This document shows, piece after piece, positions 12,019-20,644 of a DNA stretch of 64,000 nt. The notes beneath the pieces are model-generated. The model worked only from the letters and a program-made list of their open reading frames with translations, was not told the DNA's origin and searched no databases. Each line of letters starts with the position of its first letter. Positions within the stretch are counted from its first letter, which is position 1. Source of the DNA: an uncultured Flavobacteriaceae bacterium (GTDB lineage Bacteria; Bacteroidota; Bacteroidia; Flavobacteriales; Flavobacteriaceae); contig CALSLW010000001.1 in NCBI GenBank assembly GCA_943787295.1, positions 825,501 through 889,500 on the forward strand. The letters run 5' to 3'. The position numbers and the translations under genes are program-made.

Positions 12019-12708
12019 TTAAGCGATTTTGGTGTCAATTGAAATACTTGGGCTCATGGTAGAAGACATAAAAATGCTTTTTACATAAGTCCCTTTTGTG
12101 GTAGAAGGTTTTAACTTCATGATGGTTTTAAGCAGTTCGTCTGCATTTTCTTGGATTTTAAGGGCATCAAAAGATGCTTTTCCAATAGATGCGTGGACGA
12201 TTCCTGTTTTATCCACTTTGAAATCAATCTTACCTCCTTTTACATCGCTAACTGCTTTTTTGACATCCATTGTCACTGTACCGGTCTTAGGGTTAGGCAT
12301 TAAACCACGTGGGCCTAATACACGTCCTAAAGGACCTAATTTACCCATTACACTGGGCATGGTTACAATCACATCAACATCGGTCCAGCCGTCTTTGATT
12401 TTCTGTAAGTATTCATCTAATCCAACATAATCAGCGCCTGCCTCTTTGGCATCTGCCTCCTTATCTGGGGTAACAAGAGCAAGAACGCGAACGTTCTTTC
12501 CAGTACCGTGTGGTAAGGTAACAACACCACGAACCATTTGGTTCGCTTTACGAGGGTCAACACCCAATCGAATTGCTAAATCAACCGAGGCATCAAATTT
12601 TACATTAGTTAAATCTTTTACTAATGCAGATGCTTCTTCTAGCGAATAGGTTTTCTTTGCGTCAACCTTTGCGCGTGCTTCTTTTTGCTTTTTTGTAAGT
12701 CTTGCCAT
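12019..12708 (-). CDS. rplA: 50S ribosomal protein L1 (uL1)
   Basis: Forms the mobile L1 stalk at the tRNA exit side and in many bacteria represses translation of the L11-L1 mRNA. The 229-residue product is full length, with the family motif [15 protein letters not shown] in the middle and [22 protein letters not shown] after it. It lies 19 bases after rplK, as expected for an L11-L1 pair. A hairpin upstream of rplK (13185-13214) is a possible regulatory target. Confidence 0.97.
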   Translation of the reverse strand: MARLTKKQKEARAKVDAKKTYSLEEASALVKDLTNVKFDASVDLAIRLGVDPRKANQMVRGVVTLPHGTGKNVRVLALVTPDKEADAKEAGADYVGLDEYLQKIKDGWTDVDVIVTMPSVMGKLGPLGRVLGPRGLMPNPKTGTVTMDVKKAVSDVKGGKIDFKVDKTGIVHASIGKASFDALKIQENADELLKTIMKLKPSTTKGTYVKSIFMSSTMSPSISIDTKIA

Positions 12709-12727
12709 TTCTTTTCTTCTTTAAAAA

Positions 12728-13165
12728 TTAAAAGGGTGACTCACCTTTAACTGTGAAGCCCATAGAACGTGCGGTACCAGCAACCATTTTCATTGCAGAT
12801 TCAATTGTAAATGCATTTAAATCTTGCATCTTGTCTTCTGCGATGGTACGTACTTGATCCCAAGTAACCGAAGCTACTTTTGTTCTGTTGGGTTCTCCAG
12901 AGCCTTTTTTAGCCTTGGCTGCTTCCATCAATTGAACGGCCGCCGGAGGTGTCTTAATGACGAAATCGAATGATTTGTCTTTATATACAGAAATCACAAC
13001 AGGTAATACTTTACCTGGCTTATCTTGAGTTCTAGCATTAAACTGCTTACAAAACTCCATGATATTGACTCCTGCAGCACCTAGCGCGGGTCCAACCGGT
13101 GGCGATGGATTCGCAGCACCTCCCCTAACTTGTAATTTGACTAGCTTGTCTACTTCTTTTGCCAT
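12728..13165 (-). CDS. rplK: 50S ribosomal protein L11 (uL11)
   Basis: Binds the GTPase-associated centre of 23S rRNA and takes part in factor binding and in stringent activation of RelA-type enzymes. The 145-residue product has the Pro-rich hinge ([22 protein letters not shown], split here at the family's typical position about residues 18-39) and the C-terminal rRNA-binding domain ending [12 protein letters not shown]. Encoded between nusG and rplA on the minus strand. Confidence 0.97.
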   Translation of the reverse strand: MAKEVDKLVKLQVRGGAANPSPPVGPALGAAGVNIMEFCKQFNARTQDKPGKVLPVVISVYKDKSFDFVIKTPPAAVQLMEAAKAKKGSGEPNRTKVASVTWDQVRTIAEDKMQDLNAFTIESAMKMVAGTARSMGFTVKGESPF

Positions 13166-13184
13166 TGTTTCAATTTACATTTGC

Positions 13185-13214
13185 GAATTTCCAGAGTGGA
13201 AGCCTAGGAAATTC
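13185..13214 (-). promoter_or_regulatory. Candidate leader hairpin before rplK
   Basis: An 8-bp perfect stem (13185-13192 with 13207-13214) with a 14-base loop lies between nusG and rplK, about 20 bases upstream of the rplK start. There is no T-run, so it is not a terminator. In other bacteria L1 binds a structured site before rplK. I could not match the L1-site consensus by eye, so function is only suggested by position. Confidence 0.3.
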
Positions 13215-13232
13215 AATTTATATGAGTAACAT

Positions 13233-13784
13233 TTAAATTTTCTCTACTTGCATGTAGCTGAGTTCTAGCGGTGTTTTTCTTCCGAAAATCTTCACCATAA
13301 CTTGAAGCTTACGCTTTTCTTCGTTCACTTCTTCTATCGTACCGGTGAAACCATTGAAAGGCCCATCGACTACTTTGATGCTTTCCCCTACTGTGAAAGG
13401 AATTGCTACATGTTCTTTACTTAATTCTAATTCATCGACTTTACCAAGTAAGCGATTTACTTCTGCGGTACGCAAAGGAATTGGTTCCCCACCTTTAGTT
13501 TCTCCTAAAAAGCCGATAACATTCGTCACTGATTTAATTATGTGAGGAATCTCCCCAGACAAATCAGCTTTAATCATGATATAACCAGGATAGTAAACTT
13601 TTTCCTTGTTGATTTTTTTGCCGTTGCGAATCTGCACGACTTTTTCAGTAGGAACTAGAATATCTTCAAGGTAACCGTCGTAACCTAAACGGTTAATCTC
13701 AGAAGCGATATAATCTTTGATTTTTGCTTCTTGACCGCTTACTGCGCGAACAACATACCATTTTTTTGGGCTTGCTTCTGCCAT
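13233..13784 (-). CDS. nusG: Transcription termination/antitermination protein NusG
   Basis: Elongation factor that binds the RNA polymerase clamp and couples transcription to translation or Rho. The 183-residue protein begins with the NGN domain (KKWYVVRAVSGQEAKIKDYI) and ends with a KOW domain (VKVFGRKTPLEL type, here VMVKIFGRKTPLELSYMQ), with the loop VDGPFNGFTGTIEEVN before it. Typical length and typical place, 2 bases after secE and upstream of rplK. Confidence 0.97.
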   Translation of the reverse strand: MAEASPKKWYVVRAVSGQEAKIKDYIASEINRLGYDGYLEDILVPTEKVVQIRNGKKINKEKVYYPGYIMIKADLSGEIPHIIKSVTNVIGFLGETKGGEPIPLRTAEVNRLLGKVDELELSKEHVAIPFTVGESIKVVDGPFNGFTGTIEEVNEEKRKLQVMVKIFGRKTPLELSYMQVEKI

Positions 13785-13786
13785 GT

Positions 13787-13984
13787 TTATCCGTTGATCA
13801 AGTTAAAATAGGCTTGCACAACACCAGACAAAACAGTGTCTGCTCCCCAAATGACTAATGAAAATAAAATGGAAAAGACCAGTACGACCACAGCAGATTG
13901 CTGTAATTCTGCACGGGGTGTCCAGGTTACATTGTTTTTTAATTCTTCGAAAGAATCTTTGATATAGTTAATAATTGCTGCCAT
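13787..13984 (-). CDS. secE: Preprotein translocase subunit SecE
   Basis: Essential membrane subunit of the SecYEG channel. The 65-residue protein beginning MAAIINYIKDSFEELKNNVT has an amphipathic N-terminal helix, the conserved VTWTPRAEL segment, and one transmembrane helix (about residues 31-56, rich in V/L/F). An open frame continues upstream to 14098, but that part runs antisense-free through the tRNA-Trp gene and cannot be coding, so the ATG at 13984 is chosen. Two bases separate it from nusG. Confidence 0.95.
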   Translation of the reverse strand: MAAIINYIKDSFEELKNNVTWTPRAELQQSAVVVLVFSILFSLVIWGADTVLSGVVQAYFNLING

Positions 13985-14003
13985 CTGTGATACTTTTAAA
14001 CTG

Positions 14004-14076
14004 CACGGGTTGAGAGGCTCGAACTCCCGACACCTGGTTTTGGAGACCAGTGCTCTACCAACTGAGCTAAACCCGT
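14004..14076 (-). tRNA. tRNA-Trp(CCA)
   Basis: Full cloverleaf on the minus strand: acceptor stem ACGGGTT/AACCCGT with discriminator G, D-stem GCTC/GAGC, anticodon loop CTCCAAA (anticodon CCA), and a T-arm with TTCGAGC. CCA is not encoded. It sits between tuf and secE, a common bacterial location. Confidence 0.97.
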
Positions 14077-14092
14077 TTTTATTTGACACAAA

Positions 14093-14117
14093 AGGCATCC
14101 GCCAATGGCGGACACCT
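14093..14117 (-). terminator. Hairpin between tuf and tRNA-Trp
   Basis: The stem 14098-14103 with 14107-14112 is perfect (TCCGCC/GGCGGA, 3-base loop) and is extended by three further pairs (93-95 with 115-117) beyond two mismatches. On the minus strand only a short T-run follows, so it may be a partial terminator setting tuf above the downstream genes, or a site that helps free the tRNA 5' leader. Confidence 0.5.
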
Positions 14118-14145
14118 TAGGGTCATTTAAAAAACTTTTTTTTGG

Positions 14146-15333
14146 TTAGTCTAACATCTCAGTTACCTGACCTGCTCCAACAGTTCTACCACCCTCACGA
14201 ATCGCAAAACGTAGACCAACACTTAATGCGATTGGAGAAATTAAATCAACATTGATTGTTAAGTTATCTCCAGGCATTACCATTTCTACTCCGTCAGGAA
14301 GACTAATATTCCCTGTTACGTCAGTTGTACGAACGTAAAACTGTGGACGGTAGTTATTATGGAATGGTGTGTGACGACCACCTTCTTCTTTTTTTAAGAT
14401 ATATACCTCAGCTTTAAATTTAGCGTGAGGAGTTACAGAACCTGGCTTACAGATTACCATACCTCTTTTGATATCTGTCTTTTCAATACCTCTTAATAAG
14501 ATACCAACGTTATCTCCAGCTTCACCACGGTCTAAGATTTTTCTAAACATCTCAACCCCAGTTACAGTAGAAGCTAACTTTTCAGCACCCATACCAATGA
14601 TATCAACCGCATCTCCAGAGTTAAATACTCCTGTTTCGATACGACCAGTTGCAACAGTACCACGACCAGTGATCGAGAATACATCTTCAACAGGCATTAA
14701 TGCATCTTTATCAACGTCACGCTTTGGTAACTCGATCCATGTATCAACTTCAGTCATTAAGTTCATTACAGTGTCCACCCACTTTTGCTCTCCATTTAAT
14801 GCTCCAAGAGCAGAACCAAGAACAATAGGAGTGTTATCTCCGTCATAGTCATAGAAAGAAAGTAGTTCACGTACTTCCATTTCAACTAATTCTAATAATT
14901 CTTCATCATCAACCATATCGGCCTTGTTCAAGAAAACAACAATACGTGGCACACCAACCTGGCGACCTAATAAGATGTGTTCTCTTGTTTGTGGCATAGG
15001 ACCATCTGTAGCAGCAACTACAAGGATAGCACCATCCATTTGAGCAGCACCAGTAACCATGTTTTTCACATAATCGGCGTGACCTGGACAGTCAACGTGT
15101 GCATAGTGACGATTTTCTGTTTGATACTCTACGTGAGAAGTATTAATTGTAATACCACGCTCTTTTTCTTCAGGAGCGTTATCAATCTGGTCGAAGCTAC
15201 GTGCTTCAGAGTGACCAGCGTCTGCTAGTACTTTAGTAATTGCAGCAGTAAGGGTAGTTTTACCGTGATCAACGTGGCCAATAGTTCCAATGTTTAAGTG
15301 GGGTTTTGACCGATCAAAAGTTTCTTTAGCCAT
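14146..15333 (-). CDS. tuf: Elongation factor Tu
   Basis: GTPase that brings aminoacyl-tRNA to the ribosome. The 395-residue protein has the P-loop GHVDHGKT (19-26), switch region with [14 protein letters not shown], the DCPGHADY motif, NKADMVDD for guanine recognition, and domains 2 and 3 ending [14 protein letters not shown]. It is the first gene of the run that continues through tRNA-Trp, secE, nusG and the ribosomal genes. Its upstream region carries a TAAATTTG -7 element. In E. coli the tRNA cluster thrU-tyrU-glyT-thrT lies directly in front of tuf; here those tRNAs are 7.8 kb further upstream. Confidence 0.98.
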   Translation of the reverse strand: MAKETFDRSKPHLNIGTIGHVDHGKTTLTAAITKVLADAGHSEARSFDQIDNAPEEKERGITINTSHVEYQTENRHYAHVDCPGHADYVKNMVTGAAQMDGAILVVAATDGPMPQTREHILLGRQVGVPRIVVFLNKADMVDDEELLELVEMEVRELLSFYDYDGDNTPIVLGSALGALNGEQKWVDTVMNLMTEVDTWIELPKRDVDKDALMPVEDVFSITGRGTVATGRIETGVFNSGDAVDIIGMGAEKLASTVTGVEMFRKILDRGEAGDNVGILLRGIEKTDIKRGMVICKPGSVTPHAKFKAEVYILKKEEGGRHTPFHNNYRPQFYVRTTDVTGNISLPDGVEMVMPGDNLTINVDLISPIALSVGLRFAIREGGRTVGAGQVTEMLD

Positions 15334-15366
15334 AATACAGGTTTTTCTTTAGTGTTTTAAGAGGTG

Positions 15367-15374
15367 CAAATTTA
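15367..15374 (-). promoter_or_regulatory. tuf promoter, -7 element
   Basis: Minus-strand TAAATTTG matches the Bacteroidota consensus TAnnTTTG and is followed by CACC. It lies 33 bases upstream of the tuf start. No clear TTG -33 motif is found at 19-20 bp spacing, so this is a partial promoter match. Confidence 0.55.
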
Positions 15375-15483
15375 TAAATTTTTATGATTAACTTGTTATA
15401 AACTAGAAACTTTTTAAAGTTTTTTTTGTCGTTTTAAATCACCCCTAGAATATTCTTGAACTAGCATATCTTTTTAAGGGTCT

Positions 15484-16812
15484 TTAACCTTTGTTTTTTC
15501 TGTTCTTATTCATTCTTAGCACTGCTTTCTCAATTCCAGCGGGCGTAAGTGATTCCATGGGAATTAATTCTTTGATGATTTGAATGGTCAAGGTGTGTTC
15601 CCAGAACTTTAACGGTTCTGGATTGAGCCATGCGCATTTAGAAAAATGCTTCGTCATCTCCATATAAGTATTCATACTTTGATTGCTCAATTCATAGGGT
15701 GCCATAGCAGCATCTCCTACAAAAAAGACGTGGTAATTAGGACTCTTTGACAAGATGCGTTCAATGGGGATTCGCTTTCTGCGTTGTGGATCACTGTAAA
15801 CTTGACCATAGATGGTGTTGTGGAAATAATAGGTTTCTAGATCGTGGGCAAAACGAGTTTTCATTTTACGAAACAAAGTTTGTACAGCTTTTATGTAGGG
15901 ATGCATCGAATAACCCCCATTGTCTATAAAGAGGAGAACCTGTAATTTCTCGTCTGTCTCGTTTTTAATTTCTGGTAGAAATAGCCCTCCTCGTTCTAAA
16001 CCGCGATCGATGGTTTCTTTTACATCTAATGTTTCTTGTGCAGATTCTTCTACGATGCCTTTAAGAGAGGCCAAAGCTGCGTCTATATTATTATCATTTA
16101 AAATGGCATCTAAATCAACAGGGAAAAAGTTAGCATCTCCCATTACTTTGCGGGCCATTTTTCCGCCTCCACTTCCACCAACACGAATACCATCTTTGGC
16201 TGCGCCTCCATTACCATAAGGAGAAATACCTCCTGTACCTACCCAGTGACTCCCGCCGCTGTGATCGCGTTTTTGTTGCTTAAGGACTTCTTCCATTCGC
16301 GCCATTAGCTCTTCTAAAGTGAGGTCAGAATAGTCGGCCATTTTATCTAGTGGTCTTCTTTCCCCGTCGCCTTCATCACCTTCGCGGTCTTGATCTTCTA
16401 CATCGCCATTGTCTTTTTCCCAAAGCTCTCTTCCATCAATCACCTTTTGGATATCATAATGGGTAATATGCACCTCATCTAAAAATAGATTCGCCATTTC
16501 TTTTCTGGTCATATCTTCTTCAAGACGACCGGTGTTTTGCTCCTTCCACTGTTGAAAGGTTTGCGAACGTAAAACGGCATCGTGCAATTGTTCGCCATTG
16601 CGAATATCAATAGATAAAAAGTAATCGTAAAAGGCACGAGTGTACGGTCCCATTAATTCTGGACTCTTCACGATAAAGGTGCGCAGTACATTATATAAGT
16701 CACCAATGGTTTTGACCAATTCGCGATCGATGGCTTTTTGCAAAAGCAAAAGTGTACGAACATCTACTGTGAGGTGGAAAGCTTTAAATCGCTCTGGAAG
16801 GGTCGTAAACAT
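15484..16812 (-). CDS. VWA-domain (CoxE-like) protein, MoxR partner
   Basis: Cytoplasmic 442-residue protein of the von Willebrand factor A / CoxE-like type. The C-terminal third has the VWA fold signature, with LLFIDNGGYSMHPY near residue 297 in the place of the metal-binding (MIDAS) DxSxS, so the motif is degenerate. The middle contains a very acidic stretch (about 134-155) and a Gly-rich linker. The gene follows the MoxR-type ATPase by 5 bases; such pairs are thought to act as a chaperone that inserts cofactors or assembles complexes. The client is unknown. It is the gene nearest to tuf in the accessory block. Confidence 0.8.
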   Translation of the reverse strand: MFTTLPERFKAFHLTVDVRTLLLLQKAIDRELVKTIGDLYNVLRTFIVKSPELMGPYTRAFYDYFLSIDIRNGEQLHDAVLRSQTFQQWKEQNTGRLEEDMTRKEMANLFLDEVHITHYDIQKVIDGRELWEKDNGDVEDQDREGDEGDGERRPLDKMADYSDLTLEELMARMEEVLKQQKRDHSGGSHWVGTGGISPYGNGGAAKDGIRVGGSGGGKMARKVMGDANFFPVDLDAILNDNNIDAALASLKGIVEESAQETLDVKETIDRGLERGGLFLPEIKNETDEKLQVLLFIDNGGYSMHPYIKAVQTLFRKMKTRFAHDLETYYFHNTIYGQVYSDPQRRKRIPIERILSKSPNYHVFFVGDAAMAPYELSNQSMNTYMEMTKHFSKCAWLNPEPLKFWEHTLTIQIIKELIPMESLTPAGIEKAVLRMNKNRKNKG

Positions 16813-16817
16813 ACTGC

Positions 16818-17732
16818 TTAATTCAATGAAGTTCCCATGGGAGGTTGACCTCCCCCAAGGGCCAATTGGCGTTGTACTTTTTCATAGTCTGCCTGTGTTT
16901 TAATCAGCGTTCCCAAACCATCCAGCGCATTGAGTTTATCAATGGCTTGTTTTGAGCTAAAGGTTTTGATATACTTTAACCAGTTCAATAGCTCCCTAGT
17001 GGTTGGTGCACGTTCTAAACCTATTTTTCGCAATTGATAAAAGATATCTAAAGCTGTATCGACAATTTTGTCACTTACTTTAGGATGGTGTTTTTGAATG
17101 ATGTCTCGCATTTTATCTGCCTCTGGAAATTGGATGTAATGATAGATACATCTTCCTTTAAAGGCCGTGGGCAATTCTTGTTCTCGATTTGAAGTGATGA
17201 CAATGGCTGGCATGTCTTCTTCTGAAACCTCGATTACTTCTCCAGATTCTGGCATAACAAACTTGCGGTGACTTAACGCGTACAATAAATCATTAGGGAA
17301 TTCACGTGGCGCTTTATCGATCTCATCAATTAATAACACTGAATTAGGCGAACTAAACGCTTTGGCCGCAGGGCCTTTACTAACATAATCCCCTAAGGAT
17401 TCTGTGTCGCGACCAGCGGTAGACATTTTTGAGGCTAATCCTTTTTCTTCTCTCTGCGCGTTGAGGATTTCTACTTGCGAATCTCTTAAATATTTGACAT
17501 GGTCAAATTTTGCGACAAACTGCTCTATGTTACTTTTTGATCCAGCGGGATAAACATGCAATTCTAGGTCTTGCGCTTTAGCGTACTGCAAGGGGAGTTC
17601 TGTTTTCCCCGTTCCCGGTTCGCCTTCGATTAAAAGGGGCATCCCTAAGGTTCTTGAAATGTGAAATGCCTGTGCTAATTCTGTATCACACAAATAGTGA
17701 TCTGATCCTTCCCAATAGCTCTTTTCTGCCAT
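16818..17732 (-). CDS. MoxR-family AAA+ ATPase
   Basis: AAA+ ATPase of 304 residues, expected to remodel protein substrates together with the VWA protein encoded right after it. Visible: Walker A GEPGTGKT (37-44), Walker B LLIDEIDKAP, sensor-1 like IVITSNREQELP, and an arginine-rich RGRCIYHYI-type region (FKGRCIYHYIQFPEAD). The tail is Gly/Pro-rich. The gene begins 2 bases after the stop of the upstream hydrolase, so three genes (hydrolase, MoxR, VWA) form one transcript. Confidence 0.87.
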   Translation of the reverse strand: MAEKSYWEGSDHYLCDTELAQAFHISRTLGMPLLIEGEPGTGKTELPLQYAKAQDLELHVYPAGSKSNIEQFVAKFDHVKYLRDSQVEILNAQREEKGLASKMSTAGRDTESLGDYVSKGPAAKAFSSPNSVLLIDEIDKAPREFPNDLLYALSHRKFVMPESGEVIEVSEEDMPAIVITSNREQELPTAFKGRCIYHYIQFPEADKMRDIIQKHHPKVSDKIVDTALDIFYQLRKIGLERAPTTRELLNWLKYIKTFSSKQAIDKLNALDGLGTLIKTQADYEKVQRQLALGGGQPPMGTSLN

Positions 17733-17734
17733 GA

Positions 17735-18397
17735 TTATTTTTTAATATAGTGTTCAAATATGTTTTGAAGTTGTTCTTTACTCACCCGATGATCGCCTTT
17801 ATAAGGCAATGTCGTTACCGTCAAGTTATTTTGCGCAATTACTGCATTGACCATAGCGATGCGTTTTTCTGTTAAAAATTGATCTTCGGTTCCATAAGTA
17901 AACAAAAGGTTTACTTTGGATAAATCAGTTTTTCCGTGACTCAGCGGAATATCTTCTGGAATCCAGCAAGCGTATGGGATAAGATAATCTACCTCAACCG
18001 CTCTAGCGTGTAACCATCTAAAGGATGTTGTCCCTCCTTGCGAAAAAGCTAGAATCAACTTAACACAATCTGGAGGCAACTGCGCCACAAAAGAAGCGTA
18101 TAATCCAGAGAGGTATTCACTAAAGTCTTCGATTTCTTCTAGACGATCTCGCTTAGTCATCCATGAAGCGACAACAGGTCCCCCAAAATCTTTTTCATAA
18201 AACCGAATCAAGGCTTCTGGAGCAACGACAAAATGCTCGTTAGGGTCAAACGCTTTAAACTTATACAACATCTGCTCGCAAAGCATCTTTGATCCATGTA
18301 AGGCAAACCAAAAATATTTTGTTGCAGGACCCAGCGTTCCAAAAGTGGAATAGCGGGCTATCTTTTGAGTGGTATAATAGTTTGTGTTTATCTCCAT
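17735..18397 (-). CDS. Alpha/beta hydrolase, carboxylesterase-like
   Basis: Predicted cytoplasmic serine hydrolase, 220 residues. A phospholipase/carboxylesterase-like fold is supported by an HG oxyanion motif (FALHGSK, about 32-38), a nucleophile elbow AFSQGGT with Ser119, and candidate acid and base residues in YGTEDQF (Asp172) and GDHRV (His203). The first elbow residue is Ala instead of the usual Gly. No signal peptide. It heads a transcript with moxR and the VWA gene and is divergent from the crotonase/thioesterase pair. The substrate cannot be deduced. Confidence 0.72.
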   Translation of the reverse strand: MEINTNYYTTQKIARYSTFGTLGPATKYFWFALHGSKMLCEQMLYKFKAFDPNEHFVVAPEALIRFYEKDFGGPVVASWMTKRDRLEEIEDFSEYLSGLYASFVAQLPPDCVKLILAFSQGGTTSFRWLHARAVEVDYLIPYACWIPEDIPLSHGKTDLSKVNLLFTYGTEDQFLTEKRIAMVNAVIAQNNLTVTTLPYKGDHRVSKEQLQNIFEHYIKK

Positions 18398-18488
18398 GAA
18401 TCCTTCAAAAAAACTAATCTTCTCTTTTAAAGAAGTGCTAAATATAGTGTTATCTTCGTGAATATTAAATCTGATTTAAATAAAAAGC

Positions 18489-19247
18489 ATGCTCATTACT
18501 ACTATAGAGAACAATATTGCCATCGTTCAATTAAACAATGGAAAAGTGAATGCCATCTCCCATCAATTGGTCAAAGAATTAAAAGAAAGTTTTCTTTCTC
18601 TTACAGCTAACCCATCGGTTGACGGAGTGATCTTAACAGGGCACACCGGGGCCTTTAGCGCTGGCCTTGATGTAGTAGAGCAAGCCCAGATGAGCGAAGC
18701 AGAAACCCATGCCTTTTGGGTTGATTATTACGGAGCTTTACAAGCCATGGTGCGCTATCCTAAACCCTTTGTTTGTGCTATTACAGGATTTGCGCCTGCC
18801 GGCGGAACAATCCTTACCCTATGTGCAGATTATCGTATAATGGCCGAAGAACCAAAGCACGTTATCGGGATGCACGAGTTTAAACTCTCTATGATTGTCC
18901 CAGAGTTAATGATGGATTTATGGTGTTATACTTTAGGGGAACAAAAAGCTTTTCAAGCCTTACAAAACGCCAAGCTCTTTTCTGCGCAAGAAGCTTTAGA
19001 AGAAAATATTGTGCAAGCTATTGCTCCTGCAGATCAAGTCTTAGACTTAGCTAAACTGCACCTTGAAAAATGCCTCAAAGTTTATGGGCCGGTTTATATC
19101 GAAAGTAAACGACTTGCACGCAAACAACTCCTGGCTCTTGTCGATCGCGATTTAGATCAAATGGCTAGCGAATTTGTCGCCACAGGAAAAGATCCTGAAC
19201 TCAAAAAAAGAGTCCAAGCCTTTGCGGCCCAACTGAAACAAAAATAA
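18489..19247 (+). CDS. Enoyl-CoA hydratase/isomerase (crotonase) family protein
   Basis: Crotonase-fold protein of 252 residues acting on an acyl-CoA. The oxyanion-hole motifs are visible: HTGAFSAGLDV near 55-65 and FAPAGGTILTLCADYRI near 98-114. The usual catalytic Glu signatures of enoyl-CoA hydratases are not obvious, so an isomerase or another crotonase reaction is as likely. Its stop overlaps the start of the next gene (TAATG at 19245-19249), indicating translational coupling to a thioesterase, and both point to acyl-CoA metabolism. A divergent promoter region of 91 bases separates it from the hydrolase operon. Confidence 0.82.
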   Translation: MLITTIENNIAIVQLNNGKVNAISHQLVKELKESFLSLTANPSVDGVILTGHTGAFSAGLDVVEQAQMSEAETHAFWVDYYGALQAMVRYPKPFVCAITGFAPAGGTILTLCADYRIMAEEPKHVIGMHEFKLSMIVPELMMDLWCYTLGEQKAFQALQNAKLFSAQEALEENIVQAIAPADQVLDLAKLHLEKCLKVYGPVYIESKRLARKQLLALVDRDLDQMASEFVATGKDPELKKRVQAFAAQLKQK

Positions 19248-19675
19248 TGGAGCAAAAAAAACCGATTGTCTCTCTTGAGGTGCGTGTTCACTGGGGAGAT
19301 ATGGACGCCATGCAACATGTCAATAATATTATTTATTTAAAATGGGTAGAATCCACCCGACTCTTGCTATTCGAACAGTTGATGAAAGGAGGAACTGCAG
19401 GTCTCTCTAAAATTAGCCCCATTCTCGCTTGGAGTGATATTAAATATATCACTCCAGTAGTTTACCCAGATACGGTTAGAATAGATTTTGATATCGTTAA
19501 ATTAGAAGGTGATCGCTTGCAATGTCAAGCGCATTTGTATAGCACAGCTCAAAATAGACTAGTGGCTATTTCCCACAACACCATTAAAGCCTACAATATT
19601 AAACTGCTCAAAAAAGCAGAGATTCCAGAGCACTGGATTCGTCAACTAAGAGAGCACTATGGCGAATCAATCTAA
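19247..19675 (+). CDS. Acyl-CoA thioesterase, 4HBT hotdog family
   Basis: Small hotdog-fold thioesterase, 142 residues, of the YbgC/4-hydroxybenzoyl-CoA thioesterase type. The key segment is VRVHWGDMDAMQHVNNIIYLKW (positions about 12-33), with the Asp and HVNN of the active-site helix. It hydrolyses an acyl-CoA, substrate unknown. The ATG shares one base with the crotonase stop. The 3' end overlaps the convergent tesB-like gene by 9 bases, leaving no space for a separate terminator. Confidence 0.85.
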   Translation: MEQKKPIVSLEVRVHWGDMDAMQHVNNIIYLKWVESTRLLLFEQLMKGGTAGLSKISPILAWSDIKYITPVVYPDTVRIDFDIVKLEGDRLQCQAHLYSTAQNRLVAISHNTIKAYNIKLLKKAEIPEHWIRQLREHYGESI

Positions 19676-20527
19676 TTTAAATGGTCTTGCCAGGCCTTCT
19701 TGAATCACAGTGGCTACAAGGTTACCTTTGCGATTAAAAATACTACCCTTTCCTAAACAACGTGCCCCAGAAACATTAGGGCTATCCATAGAAAACAACA
19801 GCCATTCATTCACATCAAAAGAACGATGAAACCACATTGCATGATCTAAACTGGCTACCTGTAAGGGCTGGTCAAATTCATCTTGATAATGACTTATCAC
19901 AGACATTACTAAAAGATCATAATCTACCGCATAAGCTAAAAACTCTTGTTGCTGTCGCAGGTTCAAACTTGTTTGCTTTTTAAGCTTAAACCATATATTT
20001 CGATTTTCGTTAGGCCCAATTTTATGGGAATATTCTTTTTCAGGACGAAACTCGAAGGCAAAAGGATTGCGGGCCAATAAATGCAATTTCATTTTATCAG
20101 AAATCCCTTCTTCGGTCTTTAAAAGATCAACATCAGAAAGCAAGCCTTCAGGAGCTGCAGCCGCTGGAGAAGGTGTGTGCTTATCAAGTGCTTCTTGTTG
20201 TATTTGAAAAGAGGCCGCCAATACAAAAATAGCTTTTCCCTTTTGTAGCGCTGTAACGCGTCTAGTGGTAAAACTACCCCCGTCGCGTAAAGCCTCTACT
20301 TCATATTCAATGGCTGTTTTTATATCCCCAGGTAAAATAAAATAACCGTGTAATGAGTGAACTAAACGATCTCCAGGAACTGTTTGATGTGCGGCATGCA
20401 GTGCTTGAGCTAAAACCTGTCCCCCATAAACACGTTGCCAAACTGTTTGATAGTTTTCTCCTTCAAAGCGATGGGCATCTAATTGCTTTAATGTAAGTAG
20501 GCTGGTTAATCCTTCTGGTGTTTGCAT
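19667..20527 (-). CDS. tesB: Acyl-CoA thioesterase II
   Basis: Double-hotdog thioesterase of 286 residues, full length for TesB. The N-terminal half has YGGQVLAQALHAAHQTVP and HSLHGYFILPG, and the C-terminal half has SLDHAMWFHRSFDVNEWLLFS, all family hallmarks; the Asp in SLDHAMWFH is the usual catalytic acid. Cytoplasmic. It is transcribed towards the other thioesterase and overlaps its end. With the crotonase this makes a small acyl-CoA cluster in the block that separates tuf from the tRNA genes. Confidence 0.9.
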   Translation of the reverse strand: MQTPEGLTSLLTLKQLDAHRFEGENYQTVWQRVYGGQVLAQALHAAHQTVPGDRLVHSLHGYFILPGDIKTAIEYEVEALRDGGSFTTRRVTALQKGKAIFVLAASFQIQQEALDKHTPSPAAAAPEGLLSDVDLLKTEEGISDKMKLHLLARNPFAFEFRPEKEYSHKIGPNENRNIWFKLKKQTSLNLRQQQEFLAYAVDYDLLVMSVISHYQDEFDQPLQVASLDHAMWFHRSFDVNEWLLFSMDSPNVSGARCLGKGSIFNRKGNLVATVIQEGLARPFKLD

Positions 20528-20603
20528 AAAGTTGATTTGACCATTTAAAGATAGTACATCTTAGAAAGAATCTACTCCTCTTATTTAAGTTTGAAGCATA
20601 AAA

Positions 20604-20625
20604 AAACCCTCCACAAAGAGGGTTT
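20604..20625 (-). terminator. Terminator after the exported-protein cluster
   Basis: An 8-bp stem (20604-20611 with 20618-20625) around a 6-base loop is followed on the minus strand by seven T. It lies 20 bases after the stop of the decayed lipoprotein gene, and so still marks the end of that operon. Confidence 0.8.
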
Positions 20626-20644
20626 AATTGATATACCTAGTCTT

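Noticed and set aside
13985-14098. N-terminal extension of secE from the ATG at 14098
   Set aside because: It would run through the tRNA-Trp gene; the conserved SecE sequence begins at 13984.
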